Source: CAYGHG01 sp964349515
GTDB taxonomy: Bacteria; Oederibacteriota; PGYV01; CAYGHG01
Direction: 5' to 3'
Assembly: GCA_964349515.1 (NCBI GenBank)
Contig: CAYGHG010000044.1
Coordinates: forward strand, 1 to 19,698
DNA length: 19,698 nucleotides
Part shown: positions 13,167 through 19,669 of the stretch, piece by piece
How the letters are laid out: every line of letters starts with the position of its first letter
Position numbering within the stretch: position 1 is the stretch's first letter
Program-made: the position numbers and the translations under genes
The notes under the pieces: model-generated
Database searches by the model: none
Told to the model about the DNA's origin: nothing
The model's input: the letters and a program-made list of their open reading frames with translations, nothing else

Positions 13167-14933
13167 ATGAAATTAGTTTTAAGGCTTTTGTTACTTTTCA
13201 TTTTTTTTCCTGCTGTTTTATCCGCTTCATGGGTGGATGTTGACGGCACAGGTACGGCAGAGGTTCTTATCTATCCTTCGCTGACAATGTCATCAACATT
13301 TTCAATGAAATATGACAGCCTTGGATACCCTCATGTGCTTTGGAGCGATTCCGGACTGCTTTATTATCTGAAATACAACGGGACTGCCTGGGTGGATGCT
13401 GACGGCACCGGGCAGACAAACATGATGATAGGGAGCGGAGACCATGTAAAACTAAACCTCGACAGCGCTGACAGGGCGCATGTGGTCTGGATAGATTATG
13501 TGGCGGCTGCTTTAAATTACGACGTTTTTTACATGAAGTGGAACGGGAGTTCATGGGTGGATGCTGACGGGACGGGTACGGGAAACATAAACATCACAAA
13601 CAGCCCCGGTAATAAATCAGAGGCTGTTTTTGCCCTTGATTCGGCAGGCCGGGCACATGTAGCTTTTGTGAATCAAATCGCGCCGCACAGCGATATTTTT
13701 TACCTTAAATGGAACGGCAGTGCATGGGTGGACGCTGACGGAACAGGCACGGGGGAGAGCAATGTGAGCAATTCGTTAAATCTTTCCAGCAATCCGGACA
13801 TAGAAATAGACGCATCAGACAACCCGCATATTGTGTACAGCGAGGCAAACGGCGGGCTTGCGCCAAATGAAATTTACTATATCAGATGGAATTCTACAGC
13901 ATGGACTGATATCAGCGGAAGCGGCACCGCGGGAATAAATATTTCAAATGACAGCGACAATTCCGTGACGCCTGATCTTGATATTGATGTTTTTGGTTAT
14001 CCTCATGTTGCATGGCTCTCTGACAGAAACATGCCGGGCGCGTATAATAGGGATGTTTTTTACCTGAGATGGAACGGCACCGTGTGGGTTGATGCTGACG
14101 GCACAGGTACCGGGAACATTAATGTAACCGGCGGTTTCGCATATACGGCAGGAGGCCTGTGTCTTGATACTGACGCAGCCGGAAAACCATGCCTTGCGTG
14201 GACAAGCAGCATGTACGATGTAGCGGATTCGCCTGTGGGTATAAATTATGCCGAGTGGGGCGGGTCTTCGTGGACGGATCCTGACGGTTTTACCGCTGGA
14301 ATGTCAGTAAGCTCGGGAGTCGGGACTTCGCTGGATTTGGACCCTTCCGGCAGGCCAGGAATTATGTTCAGAACAGGAGGGGCGTGGATGCCTGTTTTTA
14401 CCGTATCGTTTCTTCAGTGGAGCACTGATTTTACCCCGACACCGACTGTAACTGCAACACAGACTGAAACATCCACTCCGACTGCATCGAATACACAGAC
14501 TGAAACACCCGCTTCAACGCCTGTTTTTACGCAAACCATTACATGGACGGCTACGGCTTCGCCGAGCATGACGATAACGCAGACATGTACTCCGACTCCT
14601 TCGATAACACAGACAGCCACCTGCACGCCGACGGTAACACCTACGACAGCCTGGACAGAAGGGGAAATAGAGGTGTTTCCCAACCCGTTCAATATTAACC
14701 CCGGGACACCGCTGAAATTCATAAATGTCCCGATGAACTCAATAGTCCACATCTATACTGTCAGCGTTGAGCTGGTATGGACGGCAAGGCCTGATAATCC
14801 CGTGGTAAAGTGGTACGGGCTGAACCGGTTTGGGAAAAAAGTATCGCCGGGAATATACTATTATCTGATACTCGAGCAGGGGAGCGGTGAACGGGTGTTG
14901 AGTAAAGGCAGGATATTTGTGACGAGTTTCTAA
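13167..14933 (+). CDS. Secreted seven-repeat beta-propeller-like protein with Thr-rich stalk and C-terminal domain
   Basis: A 588-residue secreted protein. A signal peptide (residues 1-20, ending LSA) leads into seven repeats that each start with a Trp-Val/Thr-Asp-x-Asp/Ser-Gly motif (W at 22, 75, 130, 187, 246, 307 and 369). Each also has a central D-x-x-G/D-x-P/A-H-V-x-W-like strand. Seven repeats of 53-62 residues fit a seven-bladed beta-propeller. A Thr/Pro/Ser linker covers about 422-497, followed by a 90-residue domain with IEVFPNPFN ... GLNRFGKKVSPGIYYYLI, resembling FlgD-like/type A C-terminal domains used for cell-surface sorting. No catalytic motif is visible; ligand binding or adhesion is plausible. 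CAGGAGC precedes the start. Its own promoter is not obvious, though the dyads upstream may carry one. Confidence 0.85.
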   Translation: MKLVLRLLLLFIFFPAVLSASWVDVDGTGTAEVLIYPSLTMSSTFSMKYDSLGYPHVLWSDSGLLYYLKYNGTAWVDADGTGQTNMMIGSGDHVKLNLDSADRAHVVWIDYVAAALNYDVFYMKWNGSSWVDADGTGTGNINITNSPGNKSEAVFALDSAGRAHVAFVNQIAPHSDIFYLKWNGSAWVDADGTGTGESNVSNSLNLSSNPDIEIDASDNPHIVYSEANGGLAPNEIYYIRWNSTAWTDISGSGTAGINISNDSDNSVTPDLDIDVFGYPHVAWLSDRNMPGAYNRDVFYLRWNGTVWVDADGTGTGNINVTGGFAYTAGGLCLDTDAAGKPCLAWTSSMYDVADSPVGINYAEWGGSSWTDPDGFTAGMSVSSGVGTSLDLDPSGRPGIMFRTGGAWMPVFTVSFLQWSTDFTPTPTVTATQTETSTPTASNTQTETPASTPVFTQTITWTATASPSMTITQTCTPTPSITQTATCTPTVTPTTAWTEGEIEVFPNPFNINPGTPLKFINVPMNSIVHIYTVSVELVWTARPDNPVVKWYGLNRFGKKVSPGIYYYLILEQGSGERVLSKGRIFVTSF

Positions 14934-14966
14934 AAATGAGGCATAATATGAGTATGGTGTGTTTAT

Positions 14967-15401
14967 ATGGGATTTGAAGCGGATTTTGAAAAGTGGAAGC
15001 AGGAGCATTTTGGAAACTACTGCATGACCAAATGCGACAGGACCTGCTGCGATATGCGCAATGTTTCGCTTTCTGTAAATGAGAAAGAACTGATGTGGAT
15101 TTTTGGTGAAAAAATCAACCCTGAGATTTTCAAACAAATGGGGGTTAAAACCGCCGGCCCTAAGGGTATGTACAGCATCGAAACCAAGGATTACTGCCGG
15201 AAGTTTGACAGCCGGACCTGTAAATGCCTTGATTATAACAGCAGGCCTTTGAGCTGCAGGGATTTTCCTTTTTTGGTGGAAAGAGACGCGGTTGTCATCA
15301 AAAACGGGTGCCCGCTTGACAAGGGGGCGCCGGAGTATAAAAAACTTGCAGTGATTGCGTCGATGCACGGGAAAGTGATAGTAAAACGCGGCGGGAAATA
15401 A
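14967..15401 (+). CDS. YkgJ-family cysteine-cluster protein
   Basis: A 144-residue cytosolic protein of the YkgJ/UPF0153 cysteine-cluster family, thought to bind zinc or iron. The pattern is CMTKCDRTCC (19-28), then CRKFDSRTCKC (77-87), then RPLSCRDFPF (93-102), and a last Cys115. Nine cysteines follow the family's conserved spacing. The biochemical role is not established. The start ATG has only a poor ribosome binding site, and a CATAAT hexamer at 14942 could be a -10 box, though its -35 is weak. It lies 33 nt after the propeller gene and 36 nt before the pirin gene. Confidence 0.88.
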   Translation: MGFEADFEKWKQEHFGNYCMTKCDRTCCDMRNVSLSVNEKELMWIFGEKINPEIFKQMGVKTAGPKGMYSIETKDYCRKFDSRTCKCLDYNSRPLSCRDFPFLVERDAVVIKNGCPLDKGAPEYKKLAVIASMHGKVIVKRGGK

Positions 15402-15437
15402 GACAGCAACGCAAACTAAAAATAACAGAGGTGATAT

Positions 15438-16274
15438 ATGCTTAAAGTGAAAGAAAAGTTAAGGGGAAGGCCGGCCGTTGAAGGCGCGGGAGTAAAGATT
15501 TACAGGGTGCTGGGATTTGGAAATACTTCTCTGACAGACCCCTTTCTTCTTCTTGATGATTTTCGGGGTGATAATCCTGATGATTACATTGCCGGTTTTC
15601 CGTCTCATCCGCACAGAGGCATAGAGACAATAACATATATGCTTGATGGAGAGGTGGAACACGAAGATTCTTTGGGAAACAAGGGTGTGATTAAACCGGG
15701 CGGCGTACAGTGGATGACTGCGGGAAGCGGCATAATTCATCAGGAGATGCCAAAGGGAGATGAAAGAGGCAGGATGGGGGGGTTTCAGTTATGGGCTAAT
15801 CTGCCTGCCGCCCATAAAATGACGGCGCCTAAATACAGAGATGTAACAAAAAAAGATATTCCTGTAATAGATATTGAAAACGGAAGTGCATCCATAATAT
15901 GCGGGGAAATCGACGGAGTACAGGGCCCGGTCAAGGATGTATTTGTGAAACCGGAATACTATGATATACGGCTGAAAGAAAATGCAGTTTTTGAAAAAAC
16001 TTTCAAAGCAGGGCTTACTGTGATGGTTTACGTATACAGTGGTGTTGCGGAATTTGCCGGCGAATCACTTGAAAACAGGGAGCTTGTTGTTTTTAAAGGA
16101 GAGGGAAAACTGAATGTTAAAACAGGCGGGGTGGGTGCCGGATTTCTGCTGATCGCAGGTATGCCGCTGAAAGAACCTGTGGCCTGGTACGGCCCGATAG
16201 TCATGAATACCGAAAAAGAACTTGAACAGGCATTTGAAGAATACAGAAACGGCACTTTTCTAAAAAGTCTTTAA
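15438..16274 (+). CDS. Pirin family protein
   Basis: A 278-residue bicupin of the pirin family. The N-terminal cupin has the metal-binding residues: HPHRG gives His57 and His59, and IIHQE gives His101 and Glu103, which hold one iron. It also has the family lead-in 'RVLGFGNTSLTDPFLLLDDF'. The second cupin, as usual, lacks these ligands. Bacterial pirins such as YhhW can have quercetinase activity, others regulate metabolism by binding pyruvate dehydrogenase; which applies here is unknown. The start has a clear AGAGGTGAT. Its stop overlaps an AT-rich hairpin with a T-tract, a weak candidate terminator, after which comes a gene-poor repeat region. Confidence 0.93.
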   Translation: MLKVKEKLRGRPAVEGAGVKIYRVLGFGNTSLTDPFLLLDDFRGDNPDDYIAGFPSHPHRGIETITYMLDGEVEHEDSLGNKGVIKPGGVQWMTAGSGIIHQEMPKGDERGRMGGFQLWANLPAAHKMTAPKYRDVTKKDIPVIDIENGSASIICGEIDGVQGPVKDVFVKPEYYDIRLKENAVFEKTFKAGLTVMVYVYSGVAEFAGESLENRELVVFKGEGKLNVKTGGVGAGFLLIAGMPLKEPVAWYGPIVMNTEKELEQAFEEYRNGTFLKSL

Positions 16275-16284
16275 CTTTTTTTTT
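16262..16284 (+). terminator. Possible weak terminator after the pirin gene
   Basis: AAAAAGT (16262-16268) pairs with ACTTTTT (16274-16280) over a 5-nt loop, and the T-run continues to 16284. The stem is AT-rich and overlaps the stop codon, so termination strength would be low. Confidence 0.4.
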
Positions 16285-16310
16285 ATGGTTGTAGGTGATA
16301 TTGGTCTTAA

Positions 16311-16331
16311 CCCCCTTTTTCAAAGGGGGGG
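16311..16331. repeat. REP-like CCCCCTTT/AAAGGGGG hairpin, copy 1
   Basis: CCCCCTTT (16311-16318) and AAAGGGGG (16322-16329) form an 8-bp perfect stem around TTC. It is followed by a GCAGGGGGGATTT tail. Such palindromes are dispersed in many bacterial genomes. A degenerate second copy (16722-16740) starts the next repeat module. Confidence 0.65.
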
Positions 16332-16345
16332 CAGGGGGGATTTGC

Positions 16346-16402
16346 CTTTAAATTAGAAGTCCTTTTTTAAGTTAATAAGCCAAAAGACAGAAGACAAAAG
16401 TT
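16346..16402. repeat. Direct repeat A, copy 1 (57 bp)
   Basis: This 57-bp sequence, beginning CTTTAAATTAGAAGTCC and ending GACAAAAGTT, is identical to 16741-16797. In both places it follows a CTTTTTCAAAGGGGG hairpin, so the hairpin and repeat A are probably one mobile or duplicated module. Confidence 0.9.
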
Positions 16403-16447
16403 AAGACAATTAGAACAAAAGCAGTAAGGCGCTACGCGTACTGCATA

Positions 16448-16654
16448 TTACCCGTCGTGAGGTTTAATCCCGAAACTTGAAATTGCAACTGTTCTTTCTG
16501 CGGCCGGCTGTATTATTTTTTCGTCTTCGCCTGTATTGTACGCGCCGTGGATGTCCGGGGCTTGCAGGCGGTCCCTGACAAGGCTCGCGCGGAGAAGCGT
16601 GCCGCTGAATTAAACAGGGCCGGCAATAGTGAAAAAGTTCAGCACATCCGATAC
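16448..16654 (-). pseudogene. Possible remnant of a minus-strand coding sequence
   Basis: One minus-strand frame reads 14 codons, an in-frame TAA (16610-16612), then 53 codons to a second TAA (16448-16450). The segment includes TGEDEKIIQPAAERTVAI, whose composition looks like real protein. No start codon, ribosome binding site or recognisable domain is visible. It coincides with the 193-nt segment (16455-16647) found only in the first repeat module. It may be a gene fragment carried in with it, or chance. Confidence 0.25.
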
Positions 16655-16701
16655 TGAATTCCGGGCTTGCCAAAAAAATAACACAACCGTCCTTACCATC
16701 C
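16648..16701. repeat. Repeat B, copy 1 (54 bp)
   Basis: This 54-bp stretch, beginning CCGATACTGAA and ending CTTACCATCC, matches 16829-16882 with three mismatches. A further partial copy lies inverted at 16505-16523 (17 of 19 bases). Together with repeat A it defines two tandem modules. Confidence 0.85.
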
Positions 16702-16740
16702 ACAGTTTTTGTTTTTCAACTCCTTTTTCAAAGGGGGGGG

Positions 16741-16797
16741 CTTTAAATTAGAAGTCCTTTTTTAAGTTAATAAGCCAAAAGACAGAAGACAAAAGTT
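16741..16797. repeat. Direct repeat A, copy 2 (57 bp)
   Basis: Identical to 16346-16402. It follows the second, weaker C-run/G-run hairpin (16722-16740) and leads into GCACTGCGTGTG, a 12-mer partly shared with position 355-366 near the window start. Confidence 0.9.
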
Positions 16798-16828
16798 GAG
16801 AGGCACTGCGTGTGTTGCATATTACCCG

Positions 16829-16882
16829 CCGATACTGAACTCCGTGCTTGCCGAAAAAATAACACAACCGTCCTTACCATCC
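16829..16882. repeat. Repeat B, copy 2 (54 bp)
   Basis: Matches 16648-16701 at 51 of 54 positions. In this copy it is joined directly to GCATATTACCCG (16817-16828), whereas in copy 1 the same two pieces are 193 nt apart. Confidence 0.85.
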
Positions 16883-16902
16883 CTTCTCCCTTTGTCCAAC
16901 TA

Positions 16903-16931
16903 CTGCGAAGCGCTTTCGCAGTTTGCGCAAA
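16903..16931. other. Hairpin followed by a TTTGCGCAAA palindrome
   Basis: CTGCGAA (16903-16909) pairs with TTCGCAG (16915-16921) across a 5-nt loop, and TTTGCGCAAA (16922-16931) is a perfect 10-bp palindrome right beside it. TTGCGCA recurs at 16935. They lie about 100 nt upstream of the lipoprotein promoter and could be regulator sites or part of the repeat region. The rest of 16275-17060 holds no gene I can support. Confidence 0.45.
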
Positions 16932-16988
16932 TAGTTGCGCACAAATTCCGATTTTACCCTTATTTTACGTCATTTTGATCTGGCACGC

Positions 16989-17039
16989 TTACTGCTATAT
17001 CATGATATGATACAATGCGTATCGTTTCGCGAAACAATA
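16989..17039 (+). promoter_or_regulatory. Candidate promoter with two palindromic operators
   Basis: A TACAAT hexamer (17011-17016) is a fair -10 box; the -35 candidate TTACTG (16989-16994) is poor. A perfect 12-bp palindrome ATATCATGATAT (16997-17008) lies in the spacer. Another, GTTTCGCGAAAC (17024-17035), sits at the expected start site and extends to a near-perfect 20-bp dyad (17020-17039, one mismatched pair). The placement fits repression of the lipoprotein gene at 17061, whose AGGAGG begins at 17047. Confidence 0.5.
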
Positions 17040-17060
17040 TGAAAATAGGAGGCAGTTGAA

Positions 17061-17582
17061 ATGAGGAAAAGGGACAAAAAAGTATTAGCTTTAGTTTTAG
17101 TTTGTTTTTGCATGGTTTCCTGCAGTAGTGTTGCGGTTAAGAATGATGCCGGAGTATCTGTTATGCCTGTTAAAGAGAGCCGGCCATACAGCGCGGAGAA
17201 ACAGGGTGAAAGGCTGCTTGTAAAAGGGGTGTCAGGGATTGTGGGGCTGGGTCTTGGTTTGACTTTTTTTAACGAAGACAACTACGCATACAGGATAGCA
17301 GTGCCTCTTGCGGCGATATCAGCGTCAAATATAATTTATGACATTGCTAACGGGGACTATGCCACTGATTCGTACAAAACAGGTTTCTGGGTTGGCATGG
17401 CTGTGGGAACGGCCGCTGCACTCTGTTATGCAGCATCCAACAATTTCTTTGGAGGGGCAGGTATGAATTCCCAAATTCTTGCCGTAAGCGTGCCGGTCAG
17501 TGTTGTCGGTTCGCTGCTCTTTGGTCACAGCTGCGGGTCTGTGTTGAGTGAGTTTTTTGATGTTACGGGAATTAAGTTCTAA
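17061..17582 (+). CDS. Lipoprotein with hydrophobic segments, unknown function
   Basis: A 173-residue predicted lipoprotein with lipobox Cys21 (CFCMVSC). After a polar stretch, there are several hydrophobic and Gly/Ala-rich segments: 55-69, 80-95, 110-125 and 140-155. The final one runs into 'LLFGHSCGSVLSEFF'. The layout suggests membrane or outer-membrane association beyond the lipid anchor. I recognise no family. The start ATG has AGGAGG 8 nt upstream, and it is the first gene after the repeat region, preceded by the palindrome-bearing promoter. It appears to be transcribed alone, with a decayed gene downstream. Confidence 0.8.
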   Translation: MRKRDKKVLALVLVCFCMVSCSSVAVKNDAGVSVMPVKESRPYSAEKQGERLLVKGVSGIVGLGLGLTFFNEDNYAYRIAVPLAAISASNIIYDIANGDYATDSYKTGFWVGMAVGTAAALCYAASNNFFGGAGMNSQILAVSVPVSVVGSLLFGHSCGSVLSEFFDVTGIKF

Positions 17583-17594
17583 AAGTAACAGGCG

Positions 17595-17818
17595 ATGCGG
17601 AGAAAAAAAGCAGGCAATAATAAAAGGGATTTTACTGTTTTTAACTGCAGCAGGGTTTGTATCAGCAATGCTGCCGGCGTGCGGGGGCAGGTAACCCGAA
17701 AGCGGCGCAAAAAAACGTTATAGCAGGTTTTTGTACACGGAGTTTGTATCAGTACAGGGAGAAACATTTACGCAGGCTGACAAAACAGAAGTGTCTAAAA
17801 AAATTGGAGGTTGGATGA
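17595..17818 (+). pseudogene. Decayed lipoprotein, SUMF1-like remnant
   Basis: ATG 17595 opens with RRKKAGNN. A one-base frame change near 17620 then enters a frame (from 17620) that reads a lipoprotein signal peptide with ILLFLTAAGFVSAMLPACGG, ending in a stop at 17692-17694. Beyond the stop the same frame continues with EFVSVQGETFTQAD (about 17740-17781). This matches the opening of the intact downstream protein's SUMF1 domain (EMAEVPGGTFTQID), so the segment is best read as a broken and shortened relative with the middle and C-terminal parts lost. It could also be two unrelated scraps, but the order of signal peptide then SUMF1 start is the same as in the next gene. Confidence 0.55.
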
Positions 17819-19050
17819 ATGAAAAGGACTTTATCAGCGGCAGTTGTTACGGGAATTGTACTATTGCTTTTTCCGGGATGCGGTAAAACTACGCCCGCGT
17901 TTGTTGCGCCTGATGTGCCGACGCCTACGCCTGCTGTGACTATGACCGGCCCTCAGAAGACTGAAACGGCGCAGGCTCAGAAAACTGCAGCGGCGATAGG
18001 GCAGACAGCGACTGCGGTAGTGCNNNNNNNNNNNNNNNNNNNNNNNNNNNNNNNNNNNNNNNNNNNNNNNNNNNNNNNNNNNNNNNNNNNNNNNNNNNNN
18101 NNNNNNNNNNNNNNNNNNNNNNNACTGCGGTAGTGCGGGAGGCTGAGGCGGCGTCTGCCAGGCATACTGCAACGGCAGTGGCGTCTATTCCTTATTCGGA
18201 GATGGCAGAAGTACCGGGAGGCACATTTACACAGATTGATCTGTCATTACCGGGCGATGTGTTGACGCATGCTGTTTCATCTTTTAAGATTGGAAAGTAT
18301 GAGGTTACTTATGAGCTGTGGCATGCGGTTAAGGAGTGGGCGGTAAAAAGCGGGTATAGTTTTCCGTGTGCGCTACACAGAGAAGGAAATAAAGGGCAAA
18401 GAAACGCCGCGCCCTCCGATGCAAAGCATCATCCCGTAACAAATATCAGCTGGTATGATGCTGTTGTATGGTGCAATGCTTACAGCGAAGTGTCAGGGCT
18501 GGCACCGGTATATTTTTCAGATCCGGAACATACCGTGGCTGTCAGGTTTTCTGTGTGTTTTTTATGGGCCGGGGAAAAAATTGCGGTATATCCTGACTGG
18601 GCTTCCGCGGGATACAGGCTGCCAACGGAAGGCGAGTGGGAATATGCCTCAAGATATAAAGACGGTTTGAGTATGGCGCCCGGCAATTACGCGAGCGGGG
18701 CAGAAGGGCCGTATACAGACTGTGAAGCGTCGGGTGCAGTGGCCTGGTTCAGTTATAATTCCGGCGGAACAACGGCCGGCGCGGGAGCCGCGGGCAGGAC
18801 GGCAAACGGGCTGGGAATATACAATATGTCGGGAAATGTATTTGAATGGTGCTGGGATATACACGGACAGTATCCTTCGCAGGCTGTTGATTACAGAGGC
18901 CCCGGAAATCTCACCGGATACGGAAGAGTAGTCAGAGGCGGCTGGTATGGGGGGGCGGATAAGCAGCTGCAGACAGGATACAGGCCTGATAGCGGGATTC
19001 ATCCAAACTTTATCAGTGATTCAACGGGTTTCAGAGTGGCTAAGTACTGA
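17819..19050 (+). CDS. Lipoprotein with Ala/Thr-rich linker and SUMF1 (FGE-sulfatase-fold) domain, interrupted by gap
   Basis: A lipoprotein (Cys21, LLLFPGC) with a Thr/Pro then Gln/Ala/Thr-rich linker, followed by a C-terminal SUMF1/FGE-fold domain. That domain starts at EVPGGTFTQ and has FKIGKYEVTYELW, HPVTNISWYDAVVWCNAYSE, YRLPTEGEWEYASR, GNVFEWCWDIHG, VVRGGWYGG and the closing STGFRVAKY. Formylglycine-generating enzymes carry two active-site cysteines near the GG[SW] motif; these are absent here, so it is probably a C-type-lectin-like or binding protein rather than an FGE. A 100-N gap (18024-18123) lies in the linker. The gap edges carry the same 13-mer in the same frame, so collapsing it restores one reading frame. 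GGAGG precedes ATG 17819. Linker length is uncertain. Confidence 0.8.
18024..18123. other. Assembly gap (100 N) in a repetitive linker
   Basis: Exactly 100 N, a placeholder length. ACTGCGGTAGTGC occurs immediately before (18011-18023) and after (18124-18136). The literal gap would put the two halves out of frame, while merging the duplicates keeps the frame. Confidence 0.97.
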
Positions 19051-19191
19051 TAAGGCGCAGGTATGATTCGTTGAAGACAGGTAACAGGCAGTCCTTAAAT
19101 TTATTAACAGGTTCTATTGGCCGGGTATGTCCGGCGGTTATTTGAAAAAACAAACCTGTGTAAGGTTAAGCAGAACAGAGTCAAGATACAC

Positions 19192-19237
19192 AAAACAAAC
19201 AAGCCCGGGTTCGGATGACCCGGGCTTGTTTGTTTTT
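19192..19237. terminator. Bidirectional intrinsic terminator between convergent genes
   Basis: A perfect 19-bp stem pairs 19192-19210 with 19218-19236 around a 7-nt loop, with AAGCCCGGGT/ACCCGGGCTT as its core. A T-run lies on the right arm and an A-run on the left, so it can serve both the SUMF1 lipoprotein (plus) and the YvyF-like gene (minus). The remaining 19051-19191 holds nothing I recognise. Confidence 0.9.
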
Positions 19238-19249
19238 GGTTAAGGCAGG

Positions 19250-19645
19250 CTATCTGCCGCGCCTGCGGCGCATATTGTCATCGTGTTTTCTCTGAAGTTT
19301 TTTTTGTTCGGTTTTTTTTGCGGCGTCTTTGAGCTCGCTGACCTTGTCCATGCAGTCCTGGCAGAGAGTGCCTTTTTTTACCTCTTTGCCGCACATACGG
19401 CACTTAAAGGCTTCGGTGGGCTCTGTCAGAGTCAGGCTGCCCTGCTTCACAAAACGGAATATTTGTACTGCCGAAATCCCTGTGCGCTCGCTGACCTCTA
19501 TGACATTCGCGAGAGGGTAATCCCGCAGGTATTCAGCTACTATTCTAAGGTCTGCCTGTTCCTTGGCAACGCAGTCAGGACAGATATTTGTAAGCTTGCC
19601 GGTCTGAAAAGCCGCGCCGCACCGAACACAGTTTGCTATAGCCAT
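19250..19645 (-). CDS. YvyF-like (TIGR03826-type) double zinc-ribbon/HTH protein
   Basis: A 131-residue protein resembling the flagellar operon protein YvyF of Firmicutes. The N-terminal zinc ribbon is CVRC...CPDC (Cys6, 9, 22, 25). A MerR-like helix-turn-helix follows (about 34-70, with NVIEVSERTGISAVQIFRFVKQG). The second zinc ribbon is CRMC...CQDC (Cys82, 85, 95, 98). The tail (103-131) is a highly basic Lys/Arg helix ending RRRRGR, which may bind nucleic acid. In Firmicutes the gene sits next to flgM-flgK; here no flagellar gene is in view. ATG 19645 follows AAGGTGG on the minus strand. It may be a DNA-binding regulator, but its target is unknown. Confidence 0.8.
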   Translation of the reverse strand: MAIANCVRCGAAFQTGKLTNICPDCVAKEQADLRIVAEYLRDYPLANVIEVSERTGISAVQIFRFVKQGSLTLTEPTEAFKCRMCGKEVKKGTLCQDCMDKVSELKDAAKKTEQKKLQRKHDDNMRRRRGR

Positions 19646-19669
19646 TGTCCACCTTGTAAATTTTTTATA

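Noticed and set aside
14414..14752. 112-residue Val/Gly-rich minus-strand ORF
   Set aside because: Reverse reading of the Thr-rich linker; composition is an artefact of the repeat.
14918..14947. Promoter before the YkgJ-like gene (TTGTGA ... CATAAT)
   Set aside because: Spacing of 19 nt and a weak -35 make it no better than chance.
14739..15368. 209-residue minus-strand ORF
   Set aside because: Antisense to the C-terminus of the propeller protein and the YkgJ-like gene, both well supported.
16464..16703. 79-residue minus-strand ORF
   Set aside because: Arg/Cys-rich reading of the inserted segment; a different frame looks more protein-like, so this one is probably a shadow.
16796..17010. 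Two short plus-strand ORFs upstream of the lipoprotein gene
   Set aside because: They run through repeat B and the palindromes, with no ribosome binding site or protein-like pattern.
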